Counted from the first letter of the stretch, positions 25,057 through 33,375 are shown. The stretch is DNA of 46,099 nucleotides from SAR324 cluster bacterium lautmerah10 (GCA_001469005.2 LNZD02000012.1:1-46099), one strand, 5' to 3'. Translations and numbers: made by a program. The notes: generated from the sequence alone by a model not told the origin.

Positions 25057-25947
25057 ATGTCGATCCAACGAAAAGCTCACCGATCATTTGTCAGTTACAT
25101 TGACAAGTCCCGAGAATATTATGCAGCTCAGGGATACCGAATTCCTTATGGCTGGGCTCATTATCAGAATACACCTTTTAGCCCCTTAAACAGACCTATT
25201 ACTGAATCCAAAGTTGGAATTGTCACCACTGCTTTTTTTCATCCGGGAAAGGAACCCGAGGGTGTTCCGACTTTACCACCGAAACAGCCTTATGCCGCAC
25301 CCTCTGATCCTATCCCAGAAAGCCTGAATACCGACGATGTGTCATGGGACAAGGAAGCCACCAACATGGATGATCTTGGTAGCTATTTGCCTTTAAAAAC
25401 GTTGATAAGCAAAATTTCTGAGAAGAAGGTCGGCTCTGTTTCCAAACGTTTTTATGGGATACCCACCGATTACAGTCAACGGAGAACACTCGAGGACGCA
25501 AATCAAATACTGAATTGGTGTAGGGAAGATGATGTGGATGCTTTGCTCCTTGTCCCTGTCTGACCCGTTTGCCACCAGGTCGTGAGCCTGGCAGCCAGGA
25601 CCTTTGAAGAAGGAGGAATCCCAACCGTCATCATGGGATCTGCCAGAGATATCGTTGAAGAGTGTGGTGTCCCCCGGTTTCTTTTCACTGATTTCCCTTT
25701 GGGCAATCCCTGCGGAAAACCCAGGGATCTTCTGATGCAATCGCAATTACTCGATATGGCCCTCGAACTTTTTGAATCCGCGTCTTTGCCAAGAACGACC
25801 GTCCAGACTCCTTTCAACTGGGACACCAATGAATGGAGAGAAAACTACATGGCTGTTCGTGAAGGAGATCTCGAAGCACTTGCTCTTGCAGGAGAAGAAA
25901 GGAGGAAAAGTCAGGATGAAAAAAGAAAAAACGGAATAAAACGCTGA
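25057..25947 (+). CDS. Selenoprotein: GrdB-like family (glycine/sarcosine/betaine reductase component B-like), UGA read as Sec169
   Basis: One 296-residue protein is encoded if TGA at 25561-25563 is read as selenocysteine. The 168 residues before it include RIPYGWAHYQNTPFSPLNRP and KVGIVTTAFFHPG, typical of GrdB-like proteins. The 127 after it continue the same family (GIPTVIMGSARDIVEECGVP, FLFTDFPLGNPCGKP). The junction reads LLVPV-U-PVCHQVVSLAAR, where as I recall homologues have Cys, giving a UxxC redox motif with Cys172. A SECIS-like hairpin follows the UGA, and tRNA-Sec is in the window. Proteobacterial members have no proven reaction; a thiol/selenol redox or reductase role is inference. 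It heads a three-gene run. Confidence 0.88.
25561..25591 (+). promoter_or_regulatory. UGA-Sec codon with bacterial SECIS-like hairpin
   Basis: After TGA (25561-25563), CCAGG (25575-25579) pairs with CCTGG (25587-25591) around the loop TCGTGAG. The apical loop begins 17 bases after the UGA and has GGUC at the stem-loop border. That is similar in distance and sequence to the SelB-binding GGUCU loop of Escherichia coli fdhF. The lower stem is imperfect. Confidence 0.65.
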
Positions 25948-26001
25948 AAATTCAGATTTTGTAAAATACCATTATGATTAACCTTTAGGAAAGGAACACC
26001 A

Positions 26002-26382
26002 ATGGATAAAAAACTTCATGATCAAGGTCTTGAAAACCGTAAGGAAGTGCTTGGAGCTGATTATGTCGAACGATCAATGAGTCAGGTCGACGACTTTAAT
26101 AGGGAACTTCAGGAAGTTCTCAATGAATATTGCTGGGGTAAAATCTGGAGCGGGAAAGGATTGGACCGAAAACAAAGAAGCATTCTCAACCTTGGAATGC
26201 TCGCCGCATTAGGACGTTCCCATGAATTCAAGCTCCATTTTCGCGGAGCACTCAACAATGGTGTTAGTGTTGAGGAACTCAAGGACGTCCTTCTTCAGAT
26301 CACGGGTTACTGTGGTTTTCCAGCCGGTGTGGAAAGCTTCAGATTGGCTAAGGAAGTTCTGAACGAGCAGAAAGACAAATGA
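26002..26382 (+). CDS. Carboxymuconolactone decarboxylase-family protein (PcaC-like)
   Basis: The 126-residue all-helical protein has the CMD fold. LDRKQRSILNLGMLAALGR (about 54-72), then HEFKLHFRGALNNGVS and EELKDVLLQITGYCGFPAG match PcaC-type gamma-carboxymuconolactone decarboxylases. It lacks the AhpD CxxC pair, so peroxidase activity is unlikely. AAAGGA precedes the ATG. It follows the selenoprotein gene by 54 bases and overlaps the next gene by four bases (ATGA). No other protocatechuate genes are present, so the substrate is uncertain. Confidence 0.85.
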   Translation: MDKKLHDQGLENRKEVLGADYVERSMSQVDDFNRELQEVLNEYCWGKIWSGKGLDRKQRSILNLGMLAALGRSHEFKLHFRGALNNGVSVEELKDVLLQITGYCGFPAGVESFRLAKEVLNEQKDK

Positions 26383-27269
26383 GCATACAAATCCAGGAAA
26401 ACCTGGAAACTTTTGGATTTGTCGGATTGGGCAGTATGGGGGGCCCTATGGCAACAAACCTGTCAAAGTCTGTCGATAAACTAAGTGTCTTTGATCTCGC
26501 AGGAACGAAAGAAAGAGCTCCTGAAAACGCCCTATGTTGTGAGTCCCTGGAAGAAATTGCTGCGTTCTGCAATACCCTGTTTTTGAGTCTTCCTGACGGT
26601 AGTGATGTCATTCAAACTGTGCTGGAACTATCAAATATGAAACAGACCTCATGCAATACCGTGATCGACACCTCTACCATCGGCATTGATGCGGTGAATC
26701 AGGTCCAGCAGGTTTTGGATAACTCAGGAATCACATACCTCGACTGTCCGGTTTCCGGAGGACAGTCAGGGGCTAAGGCCGGGACTTTGACATTCATGGT
26801 TTCTGGTCCTGAGAACAGGTTTAGGGAACTTGAAAATATCCTCAAAAGCATGTCCTCCAATATTTTTTACCTAGGGGAAAAATGCGGACAGGGGCAGGCG
26901 ATGAAACTGTTGAATAATTTTCTTTCCGGCACCGCAATGCTTGCCACCAGTGAGGCCTATGCTTTCGGAATCAATCAAGGGCTCGACCCAGAACAAATGT
27001 TCAAAGTCCTGAACGTTTCCACTGGAGTCAATTCCGCAACCCTGGACAAATTCCCCAAACAGGTAGCAAGTCAGCAATATGCAGCTGGATTCAGCAACAC
27101 GATGATGTCAAAAGATGTAACTCTCTTCAGAGAATCTGTGAAGAAAACCAAAACCCTGACCACACTGGGAGAAATGGTCCAGGATTTCTGGGAAAGTTTT
27201 TCCAGGGAAGAACCTGATAGTGATTTCACAAAAATCTTTCCCTTTGTCGAGAAACAAAACTTGAAATAA
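26379..27269 (+). CDS. NAD(P)-dependent beta-hydroxyacid dehydrogenase (3-hydroxyisobutyrate dehydrogenase family)
   Basis: The 296-residue protein has the Rossmann motif GFVGLGSMGGPMATNL at about 13-28. The substrate-binding DCPVSGGQSGAKAGTLTFMV lies at about 121-140 and the catalytic lysine in GQGQAMKLLNNFLSG (near 173). This is the standard order for 3-hydroxyisobutyrate, tartronate semialdehyde and GLYR1-type reductases. The ATGA overlap couples it to the CMD gene. The substrate is unknown and may be linked to that of the selenoprotein operon. Confidence 0.88.
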   Translation: MSIQIQENLETFGFVGLGSMGGPMATNLSKSVDKLSVFDLAGTKERAPENALCCESLEEIAAFCNTLFLSLPDGSDVIQTVLELSNMKQTSCNTVIDTSTIGIDAVNQVQQVLDNSGITYLDCPVSGGQSGAKAGTLTFMVSGPENRFRELENILKSMSSNIFYLGEKCGQGQAMKLLNNFLSGTAMLATSEAYAFGINQGLDPEQMFKVLNVSTGVNSATLDKFPKQVASQQYAAGFSNTMMSKDVTLFRESVKKTKTLTTLGEMVQDFWESFSREEPDSDFTKIFPFVEKQNLK

Positions 27270-27444
27270 ATATAGTCTCAATCTCTCAAAAATTTTTCAT
27301 TAGGTTTTTTCGTTTCCCCAATTCACTCAGATTCTTATTAGAAAATTGGGACAACATCTCAGGAAACTCCTGTCTTGAGGTTCTGTTAGAAATTAAAGAA
27401 AAACATTTTCCGAGAGAAAACCAATCAAATTAATTAAGCGTATT

Positions 27445-27462
27445 GTTATTCAATAGAATAAC
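27445..27462. promoter_or_regulatory. Perfect dyad upstream of the mini-gene pair
   Basis: GTTATTC (27445-27451), four bases, then GAATAAC (27456-27462) lie 20 bases before the first mini-gene start. It may be an operator. The 27270-27440 part of this gap shows nothing else. Confidence 0.35.
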
Positions 27463-27481
27463 TCGCACTTATATTAACACT

Positions 27482-27607
27482 ATGAACTTCTCTCGTTACT
27501 TCGCTTTAATGTTAGTCGAAGCATCAAAAGTTGGAAAAGATGAACATCTCCGTAAAGTCCAATCGGACATATTGGCTCAATTAAAACATTCAAAAAATAA
27601 GAATTGA
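27482..27607 (+). CDS. Possible 41-residue protein
   Basis: ATG to TGA gives 41 codons. It starts MNFSRYFALMLVEASK and continues with a charged helix (VGKDEHLRKVQSDILAQ) and a lysine-rich end. The amphipathic pattern looks coding. The stop is directly followed by the ATG of the next mini-gene with no gap, which argues for a coupled pair. No ribosome binding site or family is recognised. Confidence 0.45.
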   Translation: MNFSRYFALMLVEASKVGKDEHLRKVQSDILAQLKHSKNKN

Positions 27608-27709
27608 ATGAGTATTACTACGTGGGCGTTGATATCTTTGTTCATTGTTGGTTGGGTAGGATTCAATTATTTCTACGGACCAAGATTCGGATTACCCGAC
27701 TGGTTTTGA
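27608..27709 (+). CDS. Possible 33-residue single-span membrane protein
   Basis: ATG to TGA gives 33 codons. One apolar segment (WALISLFIVGWVGFNYF) is followed by YGPRFGLPDWF, a typical small membrane protein layout. Its ATG abuts the previous stop. The frame remains open for 20 more codons after TGA, rich in lysine, but that length is expected by chance. Function unknown. Confidence 0.5.
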   Translation: MSITTWALISLFIVGWVGFNYFYGPRFGLPDWF

Positions 27710-27774
27710 CTGACGGCAAAGACCTTGCGTGGCTTGGTCAAGAAACATAAAACCAGTTCCAAACCAGATTGAAC

Positions 27775-29022
27775 TTATCCACCAAACCAATTGAAGTTAA
27801 CTACTAAATCCCCAAAGTCCTGCCTTCTCCTAATCATTTCAACATTCTTATTCTTAACTAAAATTTCTGCAGGTAATTCTCGAAGATTATATTGAGAAGC
27901 CATTGACAATCCGTAGGCTCCGGTATCTAAAATTGCGATACAATCCCCAATTTTAGGACCTCCAATCTTTCTTATCGCATCTGGCCCCTTTCCAGTAAAG
28001 ACATCGCCGCTTTCACAAATATTTCCAGCGACCGCAACGCTTTCTTTTGGAGCATCCATTTTTGAAGCATTGACAATCCGATGATAAGAACCATACATCA
28101 TCGGCCTGATCAAGTGATTGAATCCGGTATCGATTCCTACAAATTTTTTGGAAGGGGTCTCTGTTATGTTGGTTACCGTTGCTAATAAAGCTCCTGCCGG
28201 ACCTATAATATAGCGTCCCGGCTCGATTTTCATCTTCAGATCTCTTCCGTAATTTTTACAAAATTCCCTAAAACGTTGACGCATCCTTTGCCCAAGTTCT
28301 TCAAGATCAAGTTCCTCATCGGATTCACGGTAGGGAATGTCAAACCCACCACCAAAATCAACAAATTCCAACTCAGGAAAATGCTTAGCAGAATCTAGGA
28401 TTAAATCCATCGCCTCGATCATGGCCTCCGTTTTCCTGATTCCCGTTCCAATATGAGAATGTATGCCAGAGAGTTTTAGTCCATGCTTTTCTGAGATTTT
28501 CAAAGCATCAGCAAGACGGTCACGGTAAATGCCAAATTTTGAATCAGGTCCTCCGGTGATACAGTGTGAGTGATGACCTGCACCCATTCCGGGGTTAACC
28601 CTGATCGATACTGAAGTTCCCGGAAAACGATTTCCGTAGAGTTCGAGTAATTCGAGCGAACCCAGATTTACAGGAACCTTTTTGGACATGCTGAATTCGA
28701 TTTCTTCCAACCTTGAATTATTTCCCGTAAATAGGATCCGATGGGGATCAAAACCAACTTCCAGAGCCATTCTCACATCACCGCTTGAAACCGCGTCGAT
28801 ACAGGCTCCTTCCCGACATAGCAGACTCAGCAGGGATGGATTGTAATTTGCTTTCATGGCATAATGGATGTCTACTTCATCAGGCGGAAAACAATTTCTC
28901 ATCTTTCTGAATCTGCTGATCAGCACATCTTCCTCGTAAACATAAAGAGGCGAACCAAATCGTTCCAGCAAGGAGTCTGCTGAAATACCACCAAGATAAA
29001 GAAGACCTTCACTCACTTCCAT
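27775..29022 (-). CDS. lysA: Diaminopimelate decarboxylase
   Basis: The 415-residue PLP enzyme makes the last step of lysine synthesis, meso-diaminopimelate to lysine. Lys57 in IHYAMKANYNPSLL carries PLP. HSHIGTGIR, FVDFGGGFDIPY and EPGRYIIGPAG bind substrate and phosphate, and GNICESGDVFTG contributes the conserved Cys of the dimer interface. AGGAAG precedes the ATG. It is monocistronic and divergent from the SPOR gene. Some fold-III decarboxylases of other substrates look alike, so lysA is likely but not certain. Confidence 0.85.
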   Translation of the reverse strand: MEVSEGLLYLGGISADSLLERFGSPLYVYEEDVLISRFRKMRNCFPPDEVDIHYAMKANYNPSLLSLLCREGACIDAVSSGDVRMALEVGFDPHRILFTGNNSRLEEIEFSMSKKVPVNLGSLELLELYGNRFPGTSVSIRVNPGMGAGHHSHCITGGPDSKFGIYRDRLADALKISEKHGLKLSGIHSHIGTGIRKTEAMIEAMDLILDSAKHFPELEFVDFGGGFDIPYRESDEELDLEELGQRMRQRFREFCKNYGRDLKMKIEPGRYIIGPAGALLATVTNITETPSKKFVGIDTGFNHLIRPMMYGSYHRIVNASKMDAPKESVAVAGNICESGDVFTGKGPDAIRKIGGPKIGDCIAILDTGAYGLSMASQYNLRELPAEILVKNKNVEMIRRRQDFGDLVVNFNWFGG

Positions 29023-29087
29023 CTACTTCCTGTTTTAGATCTGTTTAACCATTTACGCATGACAAAATACTTCATCTCGGCCTGATC

Positions 29088-30122
29088 GTGAATAAGAATG
29101 TTTCGTGGTCACGACTGATCTTCGTCTGGTTGGGTGTCATTCTGCTGACATTTGCCGCCTACCGTCTGGTAAGAATCCAGACCTACGACCTGCAACAGGA
29201 TGTGATGATTCAACAAGATCTTCTTTTGGATGAGGACATGCTTGAAGCCATCACAAATACCACTTTGATCAGCAATGATAACATTAGTGAAATCAGAGAA
29301 TCTCTCGGTCCGATTCCAATTTCAGACCGTTCAGCCTTGAAGGAAAGCGGTGAATCTTTTTTTCAGATATTTGACACGAACATCAATGAACAACCTCTCG
29401 ATCAATGGATGACTCTTTCCGTTCAGAACCATTTGAAAATCAATTTTCCACTGACTCCAGAAAAATCTAGAGATTGGGAATGGGCTCTTAGCGGGGATAA
29501 AATTCGAATCCAATTCCGATCCGAACTTGATGCAAGGAAAGACATTCTCTCCAGGAAGAAACAGGGGAAATATTCTCTTCAATTGGGTTCGTTTGAATCA
29601 GAAGAGTTTGTAATAGCTGTAAATTGGGCAAGGCTCCTGACCGAAGAAGGTTACTATACCTATCTTCAGAGAACAGAAGAAACATATAACAAGAAATACA
29701 GGTATCGGGTTAGGATTGGCTTTTTCAAGAATACTGAAGATGCCTTGGAAGAAGGATTAAAAATTCAAGAAAGCCTAGGGAAAATTCTAGATTTTCCTAA
29801 GAAATTCTGGCCGGTCATACCTGATTCCAGAGAAATGTCCCGGGAACTGGTCAACCTGAAGCATCCTCGAAATAAACCCTGGGTGATTGAACTCCCTTCC
29901 TACCTCCAACAACATAAAGCATTTGAGGATATGGCTCGGTTTGTCCCCTTAAACGATTTCAGTTTCCTCTCCAGAAAAATCGACGGAAAAACATTGGAGC
30001 CTGAATACCGGCTGAGATTAGGCTTTTATGAAACGTCAAAAGAAGCACAACTCAAGAAAAACAAAATTGCACGCCGATGGAAAGTTTTCAAAAAAGCGCG
30101 AATCCTTCGTCTAGATGGGTGA
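29088..30122 (+). CDS. Membrane-anchored SPOR-domain-like protein
   Basis: The 344-residue protein has a GTG start. One N-terminal span (RLIFVWLGVILLTFAAY, about 9-25) anchors a periplasmic part. Residues about 159-231 (YSLQLGSFESEEFVIAVNWA, then YRVRIGFFKNTEDAL) form a SPOR-like repeat. A second, weaker copy lies near 265-335 (PWVIELPSYL, then YRLRLGFYETSKEA). SPOR domains bind peptidoglycan stripped of stem peptides at division sites. Two copies in one protein and the non-standard middle region are unusual. The partner is not known. Confidence 0.65.
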   Translation: MNKNVSWSRLIFVWLGVILLTFAAYRLVRIQTYDLQQDVMIQQDLLLDEDMLEAITNTTLISNDNISEIRESLGPIPISDRSALKESGESFFQIFDTNINEQPLDQWMTLSVQNHLKINFPLTPEKSRDWEWALSGDKIRIQFRSELDARKDILSRKKQGKYSLQLGSFESEEFVIAVNWARLLTEEGYYTYLQRTEETYNKKYRYRVRIGFFKNTEDALEEGLKIQESLGKILDFPKKFWPVIPDSREMSRELVNLKHPRNKPWVIELPSYLQQHKAFEDMARFVPLNDFSFLSRKIDGKTLEPEYRLRLGFYETSKEAQLKKNKIARRWKVFKKARILRLDG

Positions 30123-30170
30123 GCGAAGAAAATGCTTCAGTTTAAATTCTCGTAGATTTTAAATCGAAGC

Positions 30171-31301
30171 ATGGACCAGAAAACTGATTTTTTGATTGTT
30201 GGCGCAGGTATCGCTGGAGCCTCTGTTGCTTACCATCTGGCGGCGCACGGTAAGGTTCTTCTTCTTGAGATGGAAGAACAACCCGGCTACCACTCCACAG
30301 GTCGTTCCGCAGCACTGTATGCCGAAAGTTACGGCAATCGAACGATTAGGGCATTAACTACAGCGAGTGGAGATTTCTTTAAAAATCCTCCTTCTGGATT
30401 TACAGAGCATCCTCTAATCAATCCTCGTGGCGTTTTAATGTTGGCCCGAGAAGATCAATTAAAAAATCTAGAACAGTTTTATTATGAAACCCAAGAACTT
30501 TGTCCCAATGTCCAATGGTTGGATAAAAAAGAGACCTTGAAACGGGTCCCTTCTCTTCAAAGAGATTATTTGGAGGCAGCAGTTTTTGAACCGGAATCCC
30601 AGGATATTGACGTCAATGCCCTGCATCAGGGTTTTTTAAAAGGACTTCGAAAGCTAGGGGGTCAAATACTTAACGAACATGCACTGGAGCAGGCATATCG
30701 AAGCGGAAACAGTTGGGTTATTGATGCGGGCAAAATTCAGATCCATGCAGAAATCCTGGTCAATGCCGCCGGTGCATGGGCTGACAAAGTAGCTCAAAAT
30801 TGTGGAGTTGCTCCTGTAAACCTAATACCTAAACGAAGAACGGCAATGCTTTTTGAACCGCCAGAAGGAATCAATTGCAGATCCTGGCCGGCAGTGGTGG
30901 ATATTGATGAAAATTTCTATTTCAAACCAGAAGGGGGAGATTTACTTGGATCACCGGCTGATGAAACCCCTGTTGAACCCCAGGATGCTAGGCCCCAGGA
31001 CTGGGATCTTGCCGTTGCTGCTGAAAGAATTACAAAGGCTTTGAATTTTCCAATTAAGCGAGTGAGTAAATCCTGGGCAGGATTGAGAAGCTTTGTCGCG
31101 GATAAAACACCCGTTGTTGGGTTCGACCAAGACCACCCCGGGTTTTTCTGGCTCGCAGGGCAGGGAGGGTATGGAATCCAGACGTCTCCTGCGCTCTCAA
31201 GAGTTGCTGCTGCAATGATTTTGAATCAAGAATTCCCTCCAGATGTCAGTCTCCTTGGAGTCCGTGCTGCTGATCTTTCTCCTGATCGATTCCGATCTTA
31301 A
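30171..31301 (+). CDS. FAD-dependent oxidoreductase, DAO family
   Basis: The 376-residue protein has the FAD motif DFLIVGAGIAGASVAYHLA at about 6-24. Next comes YHSTGRSAALYAESYGN, a segment common in D-amino-acid dehydrogenase and sarcosine oxidase-like enzymes. LVNAAGAWADKVA (near 197) and FFWLAGQGGYGIQTSPALS near the C-terminus close the FAD site. The likely substrates are amines or D-amino acids; hydroxyglutarate oxidase is another option. It follows the SPOR gene after 48 bases. Confidence 0.85.
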   Translation: MDQKTDFLIVGAGIAGASVAYHLAAHGKVLLLEMEEQPGYHSTGRSAALYAESYGNRTIRALTTASGDFFKNPPSGFTEHPLINPRGVLMLAREDQLKNLEQFYYETQELCPNVQWLDKKETLKRVPSLQRDYLEAAVFEPESQDIDVNALHQGFLKGLRKLGGQILNEHALEQAYRSGNSWVIDAGKIQIHAEILVNAAGAWADKVAQNCGVAPVNLIPKRRTAMLFEPPEGINCRSWPAVVDIDENFYFKPEGGDLLGSPADETPVEPQDARPQDWDLAVAAERITKALNFPIKRVSKSWAGLRSFVADKTPVVGFDQDHPGFFWLAGQGGYGIQTSPALSRVAAAMILNQEFPPDVSLLGVRAADLSPDRFRS

Positions 31302-31324
31302 TGATCCACTTTATATTTTTTCAC

Positions 31325-32065
31325 TCAGGACATTGAGTTTTTTAACAAAGGTTTTGTTAAAACAGAAAGTGATTTTTTTTGAAACCCATTTGAATCAAAA
31401 TTCGTTGGCTCCAACCATATTTCATAGATTCGACGCAATTGAGTCCATTCTGAGTCAATGATCGAAAACCAGGCTGTGTCCCGGTTACGTCCTTTATAAA
31501 TCCTTGCCTGCCTGAAGACCCCCTCAAAAGAAAAACCGAGACGTTGCGCAGCGCGGCAGGATGGAAGATTTAGAGAATCACATTTCCATTCATATCTCCG
31601 ATAGCCCAACTCAAATACATGGGCCATCATCAGAAACATGGCTTCTGTAGCTGCCGTTTGCTGTTGAAGCCCTTCAGAAAAATGTAGATGACCAATCTCA
31701 ATCACTCGGTTTTCTTGATCTATTCGAGTATAGGATGCCAGTCCCAAAGGCTTTTGAGTTTGGTTGGAAAAAATTAGATAAAATAGAGGTTCCCGCTCAA
31801 GCGCAAATTGATGGACCCATTTTTGAAAATCTGAGAAATTCTCAAAAGGTCCATAAGGGAGGTAAGTCCAACGGCTTTCATCCTGTTTCCTGACAAAGGC
31901 TTCATACAACTCTTCCATAGGGTGATCCGAACGGAAACGTTCTAATCGGGAAAACCTACCTTCCAATACAATTCCTTGAGGAAAAACCGGTGGCTTCCTC
32001 GATTTTATTGAAAATCCAATCGGCTGCCCCCATTCATTCATTTGCACACTCATGTCAATTTTCAT
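31325..32065 (-). CDS. GNAT acetyltransferase, RimJ/RimL type
   Basis: The 246-residue protein has the RimJ/RimL layout. An N-terminal EGRFSRLERF leads into SRWTYLPYGPFENFSDFQKW. QKPLGLASYTRIDQENRVIEIGHLHF is the central strand block, and a degenerate acetyl-CoA site follows (GLQQQTAATEAMFLMM). The closing segment is YEWKCDSLNLPSCRAAQRLG. The family acetylates protein N-termini or small amines. It converges with the FAD oxidoreductase gene. Either of two close ATG codons could be the start. Confidence 0.82.
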   Translation of the reverse strand: MKIDMSVQMNEWGQPIGFSIKSRKPPVFPQGIVLEGRFSRLERFRSDHPMEELYEAFVRKQDESRWTYLPYGPFENFSDFQKWVHQFALEREPLFYLIFSNQTQKPLGLASYTRIDQENRVIEIGHLHFSEGLQQQTAATEAMFLMMAHVFELGYRRYEWKCDSLNLPSCRAAQRLGFSFEGVFRQARIYKGRNRDTAWFSIIDSEWTQLRRIYEIWLEPTNFDSNGFQKKSLSVLTKPLLKNSMS

Positions 32066-32137
32066 TCAGGTTAGAGGAAAAAGATAAAGAATGATTGCCA
32101 TAGAAGAAGGGTCAGAATCTGCATTTATGATAAACAG

Positions 32138-32749
32138 ATGTTTTCATTTCATCCTAATTCCAGATCCTACGAAAAACCTTTTTCACTGAATTTTCTTTTG
32201 ATTTTTTTCCCATTTTTCAAAAAACCGTCAATAAGATCCGGTTTGGTTTTTTTGTTGTTAGGTTGTGCTTTCCAAACAAACTTTATTGGAGCAAAAACCT
32301 TGGATGAATGTCGTGAACTATGGAAAACACCCCAGGAAATAAAAAGTTGTGTTCTACTCAGGGGAGTGAGTGAAAAATCACGTTACCAGGAAGTGCTAAA
32401 AACTCCTGACAGGCCTTATGGATACCAATCCTTCAAATTCGGAACCCTTCGTGAAAAACTTGAGGATGGACAGACACATCTGATTCTTTCAGTAGAATTG
32501 ATGGTCACTCATCCAGCTTTTCAATACCTCATCATCAGAGATATCACAGCAGAAAGACTGATTCGGACTTGTATGCGTCAAGCTAACCCCAAAAAACCTG
32601 TGCCTGCAAAAATAAAAGGATGCATCCTGGAGCAGATGCGAGGATTTTTCAATCAAAATTATCGTTGGAAAAAAGAACCGATATGGGATGTCGGCTTGCT
32701 GAAATATCAAGTAGAGCTTCAAAAAAGGGAGAAACTACGCAATCGATGA
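32138..32749 (+). CDS. Probable exported or lipoprotein of unknown function, possibly frameshifted at its end
   Basis: The ORF has 203 residues. After a basic and aromatic lead, residues 35-43 (GLVFLLLGC) form a lipobox-like signal ending at Cys43. The remaining part, with cysteines in DECREL, IKSCVLL, RTCMRQ and KGCILEQ, would be periplasmic. No family is recognised. The last seven codons follow a run of six A (32721-32726). Dropping one A joins this frame to the ORF ending at 32972, giving one protein of about 285 residues. The start is uncertain. Confidence 0.5.
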   Translation: MFSFHPNSRSYEKPFSLNFLLIFFPFFKKPSIRSGLVFLLLGCAFQTNFIGAKTLDECRELWKTPQEIKSCVLLRGVSEKSRYQEVLKTPDRPYGYQSFKFGTLREKLEDGQTHLILSVELMVTHPAFQYLIIRDITAERLIRTCMRQANPKKPVPAKIKGCILEQMRGFFNQNYRWKKEPIWDVGLLKYQVELQKREKLRNR

Positions 32750-32792
32750 AATCCTTTTCGATCATGGCATTGAAGTTGAAGATAAAGAAAGT

Positions 32793-32972
32793 ATGTCGCT
32801 TTCAAAAAAATACGCACTTCAACGGCTTCGGGAACTTCAATACAAACGGAACCGAGACCAGCCTTTTGAATCCGAAGACGGAATCCTTCTTGAAATGCAG
32901 GAACTGATGGATTTCCTGAAACAGGATCCTAGCGTCAGAAATTATCTCAAAAAAACTCTTTACGAACTTTAA
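32793..32972 (+). CDS. 59-codon ORF, either a small gene or the shifted C-terminus of the preceding gene
   Basis: The first ATG (32793) gives 59 residues rich in charged helix (YALQRLRELQYKRNRDQ, then GILLEMQELMDFLKQD). The same frame is open upstream of that ATG for about 25 codons, back into the end of the preceding gene, and those codons also look coding (IDEILFDHGIEVEDKES). No convincing ribosome binding site precedes the ATG. This favours a single gene interrupted at the A-run, but two genes cannot be excluded. Confidence 0.45.
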   Translation: MSLSKKYALQRLRELQYKRNRDQPFESEDGILLEMQELMDFLKQDPSVRNYLKKTLYEL

Positions 32973-33174
32973 TTCTAAGGGCTGAAAGATCATTCATTTA
33001 AAGATGATTCTTCGGTTCTGCCAAAGATCCTCACGAACTTCCTGCCGGATAATTTTAGCGGATCACAAAATAAAAAGGAAAGAACGGGGCCAAAGGAATG
33101 AGCCTAAAAGACGCAGCCCACACGATCACAACCCGGAAGAAGTGCCGGGACCCCGAAATTAATTGGAAGGGGGA

Positions 33175-33375
33175 TTAATCAGTGAGTTTTCGAACGTCCT
33201 GAGCCGCTGGCCCTTTTCGTCCCTCACCAATTTCAAACTCAACTCGGTCCCCTTCGTTGATAAAGGTCCCGTGAAGATCGTTTTTGTGTACAAAAACATC
33301 ACTGCCTCCTCCGTCGGGCTGGATGAATCCATATCCCTTGGTAGGATTAAACCATTTTACCGTTCCTACTGCCAT
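33175..33375 (-). CDS. Cold-shock domain protein (CspA family)
   Basis: The 66-residue single cold-shock domain binds single-stranded RNA and DNA as an RNA chaperone. RNP1 is KGYGFIQP (residues 13-20) and RNP2 is DVFVHKND. GTVKWFNPTKG is the standard N-terminus. AAAGGA lies before the ATG. A hairpin CCCGG/CCGGG follows the stop on the minus strand without a clear T-run. Confidence 0.95.
   Translation of the reverse strand: MAVGTVKWFNPTKGYGFIQPDGGGSDVFVHKNDLHGTFINEGDRVEFEIGEGRKGPAAQDVRKLTD

Noticed and set aside
25582..25947. Separate GTG-started gene after the UGA
   Set aside because: It would lack the N-terminal half of the family and the UxxC motif. The joined frame with SECIS and tRNA-Sec is the better explanation.
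27608..27772. Reading through the TGA of the 33-codon mini-gene as a further selenoprotein
   Set aside because: Twenty more open codons are likely by chance, there is no Cys or Sec redox motif and no convincing SECIS hairpin.
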